From: Photobacterium sanctipauli
GTDB taxonomy: Bacteria > Pseudomonadota > Gammaproteobacteria > Enterobacterales > Vibrionaceae
Length of the DNA: 64,000 nucleotides
Direction: 5' to 3'
NCBI RefSeq assembly: GCF_003026495.1
Contig: NZ_PYMA01000011.1
Span: 1 to 64,000, forward strand
Part shown: positions 51,924-60,989 of the stretch, in pieces
How the letters are laid out: the number at the start of each line of letters is the position of its first letter
How positions within the stretch are numbered: position 1 is the stretch's first letter
Made by a program: the position numbers and the translations under genes
Notes under the pieces: model-generated
What the model was told of the DNA's origin: nothing
Databases searched by the model: none
What the model saw: the letters and a program-made list of their open reading frames with translations, nothing else

Positions 51924-53663
51924 TTATTGATACAAGTAGCCCTGATGTATCACCTCGTTAAGTGAGAGTAGGGCACCTTGGTCTTTGATGCACTCAACCC
52001 CCTCGAAGATAACTTTGGTATCGGTTTCATTGGCTAGAGCAAGGATATTCTTAACAATACTCTGTGACTCTGGAGACCGGTGGAGCCCGATAACAAAAGA
52101 CTTATCAACCTTGACATAGGTCGGCTTCACACGCCTTACCAAGTCGATATTGTTGTTGCCCATGCCAAAGTCGTCGACTGCAATCGTAAAGCCCATTGAC
52201 TGTATCTTGGCGATCGCTGTGTAGATGTCTTTGCTGTATTCAATGGCTGACGACTCGGTTAACTCAATGATAAATTGGCCTGGGTTTAGCTTATTGAGTG
52301 CCGACAGCAAGGTTGTAAGATGGCGAGGTGCTAATAGTGTAGGGCAGATATTCAAGCTTAACTGTTGTGAAGGATAGGCTGCTGCATGATCTTTAACGGT
52401 TTCGATCAGATACAGGGTGTGAAGCATAAGAAGGTTACTTTTACGCAGTTGTAAGAAGAATAAATCTAATGCCGGTTTGTTGCCGCTGATATTGGTCAGC
52501 ACTTCGTAAAAGATAGGTGATCTGGTTTTGGTATTCGTGACGACTTCAAGTTTGAACTTGAAGCGCTGGGCTGTCATTAGGTAATGGCCGAAGCAATATA
52601 AAAATCGAGAGTAAGTGATGATGGCGAAGGCTGCGAAAATGAGGAGGAAATCCTTAATAGGGTTTGCCGAATAATAGGTGAGCTGTCCTTTATCGTTTAC
52701 TTGGTGGGTAAAAATGGCGATACCTGGATTCTCGCCCACAGAGACAACATCGTTGTTGTTTCGAACAAGGCGTATTGCATCAATCGGCAAGTATTGAATA
52801 AGTTGGTAGTATCGGCTTTGTATCGCTTCTTTGTTGATCCTGAAAATCAATTCATTGCCATCAATAATGAAGCTTGGGTAAACGAAAGCATCATTGTTTT
52901 TCCAGGTGAGCACGCGTTCTAATGAGGCAATTTCAGAGCCGTCATGACTGATAAGGCAGGTTTCGTTGAGCAGCATTGAGTGGGCATTTCTGCTACCTGA
53001 AAAGATTCTCCTAAGTTGAGTGAGGTTGTTGTAACTACAACCGACGGCACTGGCTTGGTGGGCGATGAGCCGACTATGTTGTCCATACTCTTTCACCATT
53101 GAGCTTAATATGGTGATATGAGCGAAGTAGAGGGCCAGTAGCGCTAGACATGTAGCACATAGTAATTGCAGCGATCTTTTTAAAAAAGCGATCTTATAAT
53201 TTTCGACGATTAATTTATAGAAAGTTGAAATAACTGCCTTCCTTTGGTTAGTTATATTAACTGAATTGTCATTATTATAAATTGGCAGGGTGATGAAGTA
53301 ATCTTTACCGTTTTCAGTCTTAATTAATTCAACCTCTGGTTCTGTATTCGATGATGAAAGATGAAGCTGTTTTATTTTATGTTGAATAGAAGATAGATTG
53401 CTTTTTAATGTGTCCAATGAGAGTACAGTATTCGTTTGCTGATTATAACTTGTTATTATTTTTTCAAGATTGACTGGCGATGTGGCAGAGGTGCTGGTCG
53501 CAAGAAGAGTTAAAATATAGCCTTCTATATCAGTAAGTTCCGTTTTTGATTTTAGTTCTGTTTTGTTGTCCTTTTCCTCAATCAAGCTAATATAGTTACT
53601 GCCAATGGATATCAGTTTAACCATATCTTTTTTTTCTGTTGGCAATGATAAAAATAAACTCAT
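51924..53663 (-). CDS. Membrane wHTH - EAL fusion, probable c-di-GMP phosphodiesterase/regulator
   Basis: A 579-residue protein that joins a ToxR/CadC-like winged helix to an EAL domain. Residues ~15-130 look like OmpR-type DNA-binding domain: LTDIEGYILTLLA, then VLSLDTLKSNLSSIQHKIKQL, then a ToxR-like ELIKTENGKDYFI hairpin. A transmembrane helix (~165-186), a ~150-residue periplasmic region and a second helix (~338-359) follow. The EAL domain (~372-579) has EVL in place of EAL, NIC, ELTESS, VDDFGMG, VKVDKSF, FEGVE and QGYLY, so most catalytic residues remain, but the chain ends just after QGYLY, earlier than usual. Start ATG 53663 follows AGGA by 5 bases; a longer frame starts 38 codons upstream without a good site. 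AT-rich DNA and a CRP-like site upstream. Confidence 0.8.
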   Translation of the reverse strand: MSLFLSLPTEKKDMVKLISIGSNYISLIEEKDNKTELKSKTELTDIEGYILTLLATSTSATSPVNLEKIITSYNQQTNTVLSLDTLKSNLSSIQHKIKQLHLSSSNTEPEVELIKTENGKDYFITLPIYNNDNSVNITNQRKAVISTFYKLIVENYKIAFLKRSLQLLCATCLALLALYFAHITILSSMVKEYGQHSRLIAHQASAVGCSYNNLTQLRRIFSGSRNAHSMLLNETCLISHDGSEIASLERVLTWKNNDAFVYPSFIIDGNELIFRINKEAIQSRYYQLIQYLPIDAIRLVRNNNDVVSVGENPGIAIFTHQVNDKGQLTYYSANPIKDFLLIFAAFAIITYSRFLYCFGHYLMTAQRFKFKLEVVTNTKTRSPIFYEVLTNISGNKPALDLFFLQLRKSNLLMLHTLYLIETVKDHAAAYPSQQLSLNICPTLLAPRHLTTLLSALNKLNPGQFIIELTESSAIEYSKDIYTAIAKIQSMGFTIAVDDFGMGNNNIDLVRRVKPTYVKVDKSFVIGLHRSPESQSIVKNILALANETDTKVIFEGVECIKDQGALLSLNEVIHQGYLYQ

Positions 53664-53826
53664 AAACATCCTGTCTATATGGTTATAACATCTCACATGG
53701 CTAATGTTGGTATAGTTTAGGGTGGCAAAATAACGCTTGTATGATATTTCATTTAGGAATGAAAATAAATTAGGCAAACGGCATTTCGTGTTAATTATAT
53801 CTTATGATTGATAATGGGATATCTTT

Positions 53827-53842
53827 TGTGATTGTTATCACC
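53827..53842. promoter_or_regulatory. CRP-type site upstream of the EAL gene
   Basis: TGTGA-N6-TCACC differs from the CRP consensus TGTGA-N6-TCACA at only the last base. It sits 164 bases before the EAL gene start and 174 before the divergent nitrilase-type gene, and could act on either. The rest of the 53664-54015 gap holds no gene I can support. Confidence 0.6.
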
Positions 53843-54015
53843 TTTAAGTGTAATTGATATTCTCGTTACTACTTAGTGATCATCTTTACCAGATGACAGC
53901 TGCAAATGCGCATTAGAGCAAAGTGCTAGGTTGAAAAAGGCGTCTCCGCCTTCTTGCAATTTAAGAGCTAAAGCAACAGAATACGGCGCTTTCCAAAGCA
54001 ACGGTAACAGAACAA

Positions 54016-54861
54016 ATGAACAAACATGAATTGAAGGTGGGGGTTGCCCAAATCGCGCCAAAGCTGGCTGACGTTGAGGCAAACCTTGAGCTACACCTTG
54101 ATTTTATTAGGCAGGCTCGTGCTGAAGGTGTTGATTTGCTGTTATTTCCGGAGCTATCAATGACAGGCTATAGCCTTCGGGAAAAGACAATGGATGTCGC
54201 GATGCCGGCTTCTTCCCCTATCTTAACGCAATTGGCGACGGCAGCTGGCGAGATGGCAGTTAGTATCGGTTTTATTGAAGAGGATGCCGCCGGCGAATTC
54301 TACAATGCCCAAGCCATGATTAAAGGCGGCGAAGTACTTCATGTTCACCGCAAGATAAACCTACCTAACTATGGCGGGTTGGAAGAAGCAAAATGGTATA
54401 GCAAAGGGCAAGGCCTCACTCTGTGCGAACCTTTCTCTGGTTGGACGGCGCATACCTTAATCTGTGCTGATTTGTGGAATCCGGCGCTGCCTCATATTGC
54501 GATGTTGGATAAACCGGCCGTTATGTTGGCACCGATCAATTCAGCCGCTGATATTGTCTCTGATGAATTTTCTAACCCCCAGGGCTGGAAGACCAACACT
54601 GATTTTATCTCGATGACTTACGGTGTGCCGCTGTTGATGGCAAACAGTTGTGCCCGCGAGGGTAACAGCCAGTTCTGGGGCGGTTCTCGAATTATGGATG
54701 CATTCGGCAATTGCTTGGTTGAAGCCGGTGCAGAGCAGTGCCTGATAGCCGCAACGGTGTCGATGCAAGATACCCGTGCGGCACGGTTCCAGTTGCCAAC
54801 AATCCGTGACGCGGACTCAAGGCTGATGGCCGAGTTGCTGGCATCGCGAATTGGGAAGTAA
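54016..54861 (+). CDS. Nitrilase-superfamily (carbon-nitrogen) hydrolase
   Basis: A 281-residue cytosolic amidohydrolase with the complete Glu-Lys-Cys triad: E in LLLFPELSMTGYS (~residue 46), K in VHRKINLPNYG (~112) and C in LICADLWNP (~148). The size and FPELSMTGY and NPALP contexts fit the N-carbamoylputrescine amidase / beta-ureidopropionase / omega-amidase groups, but I cannot choose the substrate. The family cleaves C-N bonds of amides or carbamoyl groups, which would suit the nitrogen-scavenging theme of this region. It diverges from the EAL gene and is followed by a terminator; the ribosome-binding site is poor. Confidence 0.85.
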   Translation: MNKHELKVGVAQIAPKLADVEANLELHLDFIRQARAEGVDLLLFPELSMTGYSLREKTMDVAMPASSPILTQLATAAGEMAVSIGFIEEDAAGEFYNAQAMIKGGEVLHVHRKINLPNYGGLEEAKWYSKGQGLTLCEPFSGWTAHTLICADLWNPALPHIAMLDKPAVMLAPINSAADIVSDEFSNPQGWKTNTDFISMTYGVPLLMANSCAREGNSQFWGGSRIMDAFGNCLVEAGAEQCLIAATVSMQDTRAARFQLPTIRDADSRLMAELLASRIGK

Positions 54862-54881
54862 GACCAATTCGATTGAAAGAA

Positions 54882-54912
54882 AACGCCTTGCGATAGCAAG
54901 GCGTTGTTTTTT
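54882..54912 (+). terminator. Terminator after the nitrilase-type gene
   Basis: AACGCCTTGC (54882-54891) with GCAAGGCGTT (54896-54905), a four-base loop and TTTTTT. It lies 20 bases past the stop. Confidence 0.93.
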
Positions 54913-54950
54913 GCGTTGTGGCTTTAACTGAGTGGCTATTAGGGGCTGGG

Positions 54951-55838
54951 CTAGTTCGAATGAATCGCCAGCAGTTGGTCGTGGAGCCATTGGTATGGCT
55001 CGCTGAGTACCATGTCGTGGGACCACAGCATTGATGCCTTCCAACTTTCCTTTTCAATGTCATTAAAGGCAAGGGTGACACGTTGCAAGTTGTTCTGAGC
55101 CAAGTCTTTTTGGATCACGAAGTCAGGCAACAAAGTTACCCCCATGTCACGCTTGCAAAGGTTGAGCAAGGTGTTCATGTCCTCGATATTCCAGCAGTGA
55201 GAGGCTGTTTCAATCTCGTCTAGCCCCATATGTGCAAGATCTGAGCAAGGCAAAAGCAACTTGGTATTGCAAAAGTCACCATAGCTTAATACCGAGCCAT
55301 GCTTTTTGATAAACCCCGGAGAGGCCACCCACATGGTGTTGATCGAGAAAGCGGTTGTAAAGTGAAAGTCTTTTTTTTGGTTTAAAGGGAATAGTCCCAG
55401 CACCATATCAAGCTGCTTATCTTTCAACTTCTGAATCAAAGACTGGCTATTTTGCTGCGTCAGCTTGATCTCGATGTTATCGAATGTCTCGGAAAAACGG
55501 ATCAGCAGATCTTGGACTTTTGAACAGCAGGTTAGCGGGTCTATGCCTAAGTTCACCTGCGTGTTTTCGGTTGTGTACAGGGCTCTCGCTTTATCGATGA
55601 AAATGTCATACTGGCTGATCATGGTTTTGGCGTTTTTATACATCCTTTCGCCTTTGTCAGTCAGAATCGGGTACTTCTTTGTTCGGTCAAACAGTTGGTA
55701 GCCTAAATCTATTTCCAGGTTTTGGATAGATTGGCTAATGGCTGCCTGCGTTTTATTGATTTTTCTTCCGGCCGCGCTAAAGGATCCAGTTTCAGCGGCA
55801 GCAATAAAAGAGTGAATGTTTTCAATTTGGATCTTCAT
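54951..55838 (-). CDS. LysR-family transcriptional regulator
   Basis: A 295-residue LysR-type regulator. The HTH occupies about residues 5-62 (IHSFIAAAETGSFSAAGRKI then KTQAAISQSIQNLEIDLG) and FDRTKKYPILTDKGERMY marks the boundary to the effector domain. It converges on the nitrilase-type gene, separated by 89 bases containing the terminator, so it has no obvious divergent target within the window. The 245-base gap on its far side, toward the OmpA gene, is AT-rich with nothing recognised. Confidence 0.88.
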   Translation of the reverse strand: MKIQIENIHSFIAAAETGSFSAAGRKINKTQAAISQSIQNLEIDLGYQLFDRTKKYPILTDKGERMYKNAKTMISQYDIFIDKARALYTTENTQVNLGIDPLTCCSKVQDLLIRFSETFDNIEIKLTQQNSQSLIQKLKDKQLDMVLGLFPLNQKKDFHFTTAFSINTMWVASPGFIKKHGSVLSYGDFCNTKLLLPCSDLAHMGLDEIETASHCWNIEDMNTLLNLCKRDMGVTLLPDFVIQKDLAQNNLQRVTLAFNDIEKESWKASMLWSHDMVLSEPYQWLHDQLLAIHSN

Positions 55839-56083
55839 AAGCCGACTCTTTGAAAGGAAAAATTACTTTATATTGATTATTTGAATAATTGTTCTTTATA
55901 GGAACACAGTATATATCTTGTTAATCTTTTGGTTACATTTAGAGAAAGATAACAAATTGATTTAGTGATTTTACCAGAATATAGCAATTTAAAAAGAGCC
56001 TTATTGCGAACTAAGTAAATAATGATATTCGAAGGTAAGTGATGAATAATGTGATAGATTGTTTAATAATTATTTATACATCA

Positions 56084-56707
56084 TTAATAAATATCTACAC
56101 GGCGATTGTCTTTCCTTCCTTCCGCTGTTTTATTTGAGCTAATTGGCTTGGTTTTTCCTTCACTTGAAATAACAAGTTGAGTGTCCGCAATTCCTTTATC
56201 TATTAAGTAGTCAGCAGTGCTGTTAGCGCGTCGTAACCCTAGTTGGTAGTTGTAACCCTTGGTGCCAATGGCATCGGTATGGCCTTCAAGCCTAATCATA
56301 TAAGGATGGCGGATCATTTTAACTGCAATATTATCAAGTATTTGCTTAGATTCTTGGGTGAGTGATTGGCGATCGAAGTCGAAATAGATACGTGCAAATA
56401 ACTCACGTTCCTCTTTACTCTTAATCAGTTGGGTTATATCTAAAAACTCCATGCACTCCTTACCAATATTGACTTGTTGTGCAATGGCCATTAAGGCTGT
56501 TATTAACTTGTCATTATTGCTGTTTTGGCTCACTTTCATATTGCCATTACGATGAAAACCAATAGCAGTGACTTCACCAACCTGAGTACGATAACTGGTA
56601 TTCAATGTGGGTGTTGCACAAAACTGCTGTAATTGATAATTGAGATCTGAGCTTGCAAAACTGTAGCTGTTAAACATTAGTATTAAAAGGGTTATTGTTT
56701 TTTTCAT
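56084..56707 (-). CDS. OmpA-family outer-membrane protein of the tad locus
   Basis: A 207-residue protein with a signal peptide (~19 residues, ending FAS) and a C-terminal OmpA peptidoglycan-binding domain starting at about residue 107 (ARIYFDFDRQSLT, then LEGHTDAIGTKGYNYQLGLRRANSTADYL and GRKDNRRVDIY). The OmpA domain would tether the Tad machine to the cell wall. Its ATG starts 3 bases after the TadG-type stop with AGGA upstream, so it is the last gene of the tad transcript here. The N-terminal half is not recognised. Confidence 0.82.
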   Translation of the reverse strand: MKKTITLLILMFNSYSFASSDLNYQLQQFCATPTLNTSYRTQVGEVTAIGFHRNGNMKVSQNSNNDKLITALMAIAQQVNIGKECMEFLDITQLIKSKEERELFARIYFDFDRQSLTQESKQILDNIAVKMIRHPYMIRLEGHTDAIGTKGYNYQLGLRRANSTADYLIDKGIADTQLVISSEGKTKPISSNKTAEGRKDNRRVDIY

Positions 56708-56710
56708 TCT

Positions 56711-58294
56711 TTATTTTCCTATTGGGCTGTGGCGGTATTCAAGTCGGCTGATGCTTTCTGCTTGGGTACCATTTTGAATTAAATTTTTAATTTCTTCTAA
56801 AATCTCAGCGGTGTTATTGATATCGATGATGTCATCATCGGGATTAATCACACATTGTTTGTAGCCAGATTGGGCATCAGGCTTGAACTGTATGCCCAGT
56901 ACACCGATATACATCGGCACTTCGCTATCGCTGAATTTATTTCTAATCGCCTCGCACATGCCTATTCCTACCAAGTCGTCGAAGGTATCCTCAAAGGGGT
57001 CTTCTTCACCGTCTGTTAGGATAAGCATCATTTTCACCCGTTTACGGTAAGCTTCTTCCTCTTCTTCGCTTGGGCTAATAGGCCTGCCGCTATTGAGAAC
57101 TTGCGCCCCGCGGATAATACCGTTGTAAACCGCGGTGCCACCTTTCGGCCGCATGGTTTGCACCGGATTCATACCGTTGGCTGAGGAAGTTAGTCCAATG
57201 GTATAGAAGTTGCCTTGGCACATCCCATTAGTGAAAGGTGCTCTATTTGAGTAGTTGGCAGTAAACTGCAGGTTAGGCATTGTGCTGATTTTATTGCTGA
57301 AGAGATCGTGTACAGTCTCCTCCATATCAATATAGGCATAAGGGTCGGGTAGATCACTGGCTTTGTTGCTCGCTTCCTTTCTTGCTGTGCTAATAGCATC
57401 GTAAACCGTTCTGGCTTCTTGGCGATATTTACCATTGCCTTGGGGGCAGGAGTAGTTTTGTCCCCTACTGCATTGTTCGATTGAATCTAAGGACTTGCCA
57501 ATCCAGCGCGACCAGTTGATAGATTCATATTCAAAGCCATTGAAGTGCCGCCTGTTTTTGTATCGGGTTTGGCTCGTGCACAGTAACTTGTTGTTACTGT
57601 ACTCTTGTACCCGAATATTAAAGGGTACAAAGCCGATGCGGTTATGCTGCTCGGGCGGGAGGTAGCTGTTGCTCTCCAGCACTTCGTATGACAGGGTCTC
57701 AATGGCTTGTTTTAAGTCTCTGATTTTTGATTTTGGATCATTCATGGAGCCTGAGAAATCAGAGACAAATACGAGGTCGATACTTCGATCGCCAAGGTAT
57801 TCAATATAGCTTTTCGAGCGGGCCCGATTTGCCACAAGTTGGGTTTGATCGAAACTAGGCACGATGTCGCTGTGAAACCACGACAGGTGCTCGGTTTTGG
57901 CTTCAACGGCGTATTGATAGTATTCGGTTGGCCTGCCTAGTTCGTGGAGGTCAACCTCGTTAGTGATTTCCTTGCCATCAAAGCGGGTGATGGTTAATTC
58001 CGGAATAGCTTGAGTATGGCGAACGTAGTGCTGGATATAGCTTTGGGTTAACTCAACCTCGGTAGCCGTTGGCTGGTAGCCGATACTGTTGTTTTCATCT
58101 TGGTAATGGCCTGGTGCATTGGCACTCGACAAAGCCAATACTGCCGCTTCGGTCGCATCAGCGAGGCGGTTTTGTTTTTGGATATAGCGAGTCCCTTCGG
58201 TTGCCCAAAAAATAATCCCAAATAGGCCAACCAGCGACATGGCAACGTAGATAGTTGCGATACCTTGTTGTTTGTTGAAACTTTGATTGTTCAT
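56711..58294 (-). CDS. tadG: TadG-like protein with von Willebrand A domain
   Basis: A 527-residue Tad-pilus-associated protein. The N-terminus is a TadE-type prepilin-like segment (KQQGIATIYVAMSLVGLFGII), after which a vWA domain contains the MIDAS motif DFSGSMNDP at about residues 190-198 and a late LILTDGEEDP. The C-terminal tail is short. Such proteins are membrane-anchored and exposed in the periplasm or on the surface, and may bind metal or partner proteins. ATG 58294 has GAG 6 bases upstream and lies 11 bases downstream of the tadF stop. Confidence 0.85.
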   Translation of the reverse strand: MNNQSFNKQQGIATIYVAMSLVGLFGIIFWATEGTRYIQKQNRLADATEAAVLALSSANAPGHYQDENNSIGYQPTATEVELTQSYIQHYVRHTQAIPELTITRFDGKEITNEVDLHELGRPTEYYQYAVEAKTEHLSWFHSDIVPSFDQTQLVANRARSKSYIEYLGDRSIDLVFVSDFSGSMNDPKSKIRDLKQAIETLSYEVLESNSYLPPEQHNRIGFVPFNIRVQEYSNNKLLCTSQTRYKNRRHFNGFEYESINWSRWIGKSLDSIEQCSRGQNYSCPQGNGKYRQEARTVYDAISTARKEASNKASDLPDPYAYIDMEETVHDLFSNKISTMPNLQFTANYSNRAPFTNGMCQGNFYTIGLTSSANGMNPVQTMRPKGGTAVYNGIIRGAQVLNSGRPISPSEEEEEAYRKRVKMMLILTDGEEDPFEDTFDDLVGIGMCEAIRNKFSDSEVPMYIGVLGIQFKPDAQSGYKQCVINPDDDIIDINNTAEILEEIKNLIQNGTQAESISRLEYRHSPIGK

Positions 58295-58304
58295 ACACGT
58301 CTCG

Positions 58305-58856
58305 CTAACGACCGACAATGGCTGAAGTTGAATGCAATGTTTGGGTGCTGCTACTGTTGAAAAAGCGGCTGAACCAAGACTCCCGCTGCATGCAAACCGT
58401 GACTTGGTACATAGGTAGCGGCTCGTTGTCGAGGTTATAGGGGATCAACGGCGAGCTGGGTGTAAGTATCGCCACCGGGCAGTTAATGTTGTTAGCCGAT
58501 TGGTATTGCTGGTGCCGGCCACCGACTAAGGATTCAGTTGTTAGGTGGAAAGCATTTGCATCCGCCCCCAGCATTCGCTGAGCAATTTGGGCCATTTGCT
58601 GGTGGTCAGTTTGGGATAGCGAGAGCCGTACAACGCCTTCTTCGTTGGCATAAAAGCGTCTGCGCTCTTTCAGGACATTGACCAAGGTATAAGATGTACG
58701 ATCGAGGCTGACACGCTGGAGCAGCTGCATGCTGATGTCACTGACAAACAAGAAGATCGCGCACAGAAATACCATGATGAAGGCCATCTCGATGGCAAAT
58801 ACCCCGCGTTGGCGCGCAAGTGTGCGGCATGCTTGGCTTGGTTTTAGGCTATTCAC
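58305..58856 (-). CDS. tadF: TadF-like pseudopilin
   Basis: A 183-residue pseudopilin-like membrane protein. After ~15 residues the processing/hydrophobic segment RQRGVFAIEMAFIMVFLCAIFLFV is typical of TadE/TadF minor pilins; the remainder is predicted periplasmic. I start at GTG 58856, 8 bases inside the tadE stop, with AAGGGTGG 7 bases upstream; a longer open frame starting at 59123 overlaps tadE entirely and its first ~90 residues look like an out-of-frame translation. It is coupled to tadE and followed by tadG. Confidence 0.8.
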   Translation of the reverse strand: MNSLKPSQACRTLARQRGVFAIEMAFIMVFLCAIFLFVSDISMQLLQRVSLDRTSYTLVNVLKERRRFYANEEGVVRLSLSQTDHQQMAQIAQRMLGADANAFHLTTESLVGGRHQQYQSANNINCPVAILTPSSPLIPYNLDNEPLPMYQVTVCMQRESWFSRFFNSSSTQTLHSTSAIVGR

Positions 58857-59427
58857 TGCGATACCACCCTTGATGTTCTTGAACAACGACCATGCGCCGC
58901 TTGATGTCACGGGAAGCGGCTCCGGCCAGGATAAACATGGGTTGATAGGTATAGCTGAGCTCGAACTCGACCAAAGGGCAGTAGGCTTGTGCTGAACCAT
59001 TGTCAGGGTTGGCATGTCGGCAGCCTTGCGTAGATAGGTTGTTCGCCAAATCACTGACATTGGCAAAATAACGTGATTGAAACCGAAACTGATTAGGTTC
59101 AACCAGGTAGTGCCAAATGGCATTCTCTTGTTCGAAGCGTTGCTCTATCAGGCTGTCGTAGTTGTCGGTCATCACCACTTTACTGTCACGGGCAGACTCC
59201 CTCAGGGCAGACTCAACCAAGGTGGTGATATAGATAAACCGGCTGATTTCGAAGATGGCGAAAACCGTCAGGATCAGCACGAGTCCCCCCAAGGCAAATT
59301 CAATCGCCACCACTCCCCGTTGCTTGGATGGACGGGATTGTTTAAATGGACGACATTGCTTGAATGGGCGTATTTGTCTATTCGCGAGTGATCCATTGCT
59401 CATTGGTGAGCAAGCGCGCCTTTGCAT
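58849..59427 (-). CDS. tadE: TadE-like pseudopilin
   Basis: A 192-residue TadE-family minor pilin. The N-terminal ~36 residues are basic, including three six-residue repeats at about residues 20-37 (RPFKQC, RPFKQS, RPSKQR). These precede the processing site and hydrophobic helix RGVVAIEFALGGLVLILTVFAIF. The rest is extracellular or periplasmic. The ATG directly follows the tadD stop (TAAATG), with AGAGGA 7 bases upstream. It should be cleaved by the TadV prepilin peptidase, which is not in the window. Confidence 0.85.
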   Translation of the reverse strand: MQRRACSPMSNGSLANRQIRPFKQCRPFKQSRPSKQRGVVAIEFALGGLVLILTVFAIFEISRFIYITTLVESALRESARDSKVVMTDNYDSLIEQRFEQENAIWHYLVEPNQFRFQSRYFANVSDLANNLSTQGCRHANPDNGSAQAYCPLVEFELSYTYQPMFILAGAASRDIKRRMVVVQEHQGWYRSE

Positions 59428-60135
59428 TTAGATTTCCTCTGCGTGAGTCAGAACAGAAAACAGCGCCACCATTTCTTGTTCGGAATGGTGTGGCGAGAGC
59501 AGCTGGCGTGCCTGTGTGTAATCGCCAAGCCTGACGAATGCAAGGGCAAGGTTAGTCCTGACTTGGCGGTTTTCAGGGTGGTTTTGATATACCGGTAGCA
59601 ACATGTCGACCACTTGGCTGTACTGGTGTTGGGCTAAATGGATCACAGCGAGGTTGTTCTTGATGGTGATATCGTTATGCCCAGCCAAGCGGGCTTGATT
59701 GAAGGCTGCTTCGGCGTTGCGATAGTCATTCAGGTAGCTATAGCTAACCCCTTGAAGGACATAGAGATCAGGATCTTGGTACCCGGCCAGCTTGGCCTGC
59801 TGGTAGAAATCCAGTGATTGCTGGTAGCGTGACTCCCGGCTGGCAATTTTTCCTGCTAGCAGGTAGAGCTTAGGATGTTGCAAACCCGCGTTGAGTTGGT
59901 GCTCAACGTAGAAGTTGGCTGATTCGGTATCATTGAGCTGGAGGTAGCTTTCTGCCAATGCCAGCATGATGTCCCCGTCGCCAGGGTTATGTTGTAACTG
60001 CTGACGGTAATGGTCAATCAAGCCCTGGTGATTGTTGGCTTTGGTGAGATTCTCAACATGCTGTTGCTCGCTGGGTGCTGTTGCGCAGCCAGTCAAGAAC
60101 AAAGCGGCAATGATGAATAGGTGAGAGGCTTTCAT
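59428..60135 (-). CDS. tadD: TadD-like TPR lipoprotein
   Basis: A 235-residue outer-membrane-directed lipoprotein with lipobox LTGC (Cys17). From about residue 35 it consists of tetratricopeptide-like repeats (for example DIMLALAESYLQLNDTESA, LYVLQGVSYSYLNDYRNAE, VRTNLALAFVRLGDYTQA). TadD is needed for Tad/Flp pilus assembly, possibly as a pilotin for secretin RcpA. It follows tadC by 5 bases and abuts tadE. Confidence 0.87.
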   Translation of the reverse strand: MKASHLFIIAALFLTGCATAPSEQQHVENLTKANNHQGLIDHYRQQLQHNPGDGDIMLALAESYLQLNDTESANFYVEHQLNAGLQHPKLYLLAGKIASRESRYQQSLDFYQQAKLAGYQDPDLYVLQGVSYSYLNDYRNAEAAFNQARLAGHNDITIKNNLAVIHLAQHQYSQVVDMLLPVYQNHPENRQVRTNLALAFVRLGDYTQARQLLSPHHSEQEMVALFSVLTHAEEI

Positions 60136-60140
60136 TGGCT

Positions 60141-60989
60141 TTACCCCAAATCTCTTAATAGCATGATGGCACCCGGTGCCAAGATTAATATGACAATGGG
60201 AAACATGATCAGCAGGATAAGCGGGACACTCATCTTGGCTGACAGTTTGCCAATCTTTTCTTCGACATTGAGTATTTGCATGTTGCGCATGTCTTCAGCT
60301 AACGCACTGAGTACGTTGGCAATGGAGGTACCGTATTGGATGTTTTGGATTAGCGTTAGCGTGAAGCTGCGCACCTCTTGGGTGGGAATACGCTCACTCA
60401 ATTCATGCAATGACTTTTCCAGCCCAAGGATTTTGCTGCTGTCGGCTGTTTTACGGATGTGGAAGCTGAGATCCTTATCAAAAGCCGTTAATTCTTCGCC
60501 TAAGTAGGTGAGTGAGGCTTCAATCGTCATCCCGCTTTGGATACAGACCGACATCATGTCGAGCATGTAAGGCAATTGGCGGGAAATTTTTGCCACCAGG
60601 ACTTTCTTGCGCATGGCTAGCATCATGTCCGGCATGAAGACAATGACGAAAGTCGCTATAACCCCGAGCAGGACTTGGTTGGTGATCGTAAAACTAGACG
60701 TCGCCAGAAGTACGATAACGCCTACAAGCAATATCAGCTTGGCCGGCACATAGTATTTGGCGAGTTGCTTGTTGTAGATACCGGCATCAACGAACTTTTG
60801 CTCCATCTCCTGCTGCTTTCCCTTGCCGAACTGGCTGACAAACTGGTTAAACTTTTGCAGGTTAGTGGCTCGATTTTCATCGAGGAAAGATTGCACGTTG
60901 TTTTTGTGCAGCTTCTGGCTCAGCTTTTGGGTGATTAAAGTTGCTGCAACAAAGCTTAGCAACAGTGCAGAAATGATCAGGTAGATCAT
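60141..60989 (-). CDS. tadC: TadC-like inner-membrane platform protein
   Basis: A 282-residue GspF-family platform protein with hydrophobic segments near the N-terminus, at about residues 85-120 and at the C-terminus. The family's T2SSF domain contains LPYMLDMMSVCIQSGMTIEAS and TLIQNIQYGTSIANVLSALAEDMR. ATG 60989 overlaps the tadB stop in TAATG, so translation is coupled; an earlier ATG without ribosome-binding site is less likely. It pairs with TadB in the Tad export platform. Confidence 0.9.
   Translation of the reverse strand: MIYLIISALLLSFVAATLITQKLSQKLHKNNVQSFLDENRATNLQKFNQFVSQFGKGKQQEMEQKFVDAGIYNKQLAKYYVPAKLILLVGVIVLLATSSFTITNQVLLGVIATFVIVFMPDMMLAMRKKVLVAKISRQLPYMLDMMSVCIQSGMTIEASLTYLGEELTAFDKDLSFHIRKTADSSKILGLEKSLHELSERIPTQEVRSFTLTLIQNIQYGTSIANVLSALAEDMRNMQILNVEEKIGKLSAKMSVPLILLIMFPIVILILAPGAIMLLRDLG

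Noticed and set aside
58857..59123. Upstream extension of the tadF frame
   Set aside because: It lies wholly inside tadE in another frame, and its peptide has no pilin character; the GTG at 58856 with a good ribosome-binding site is a better start.
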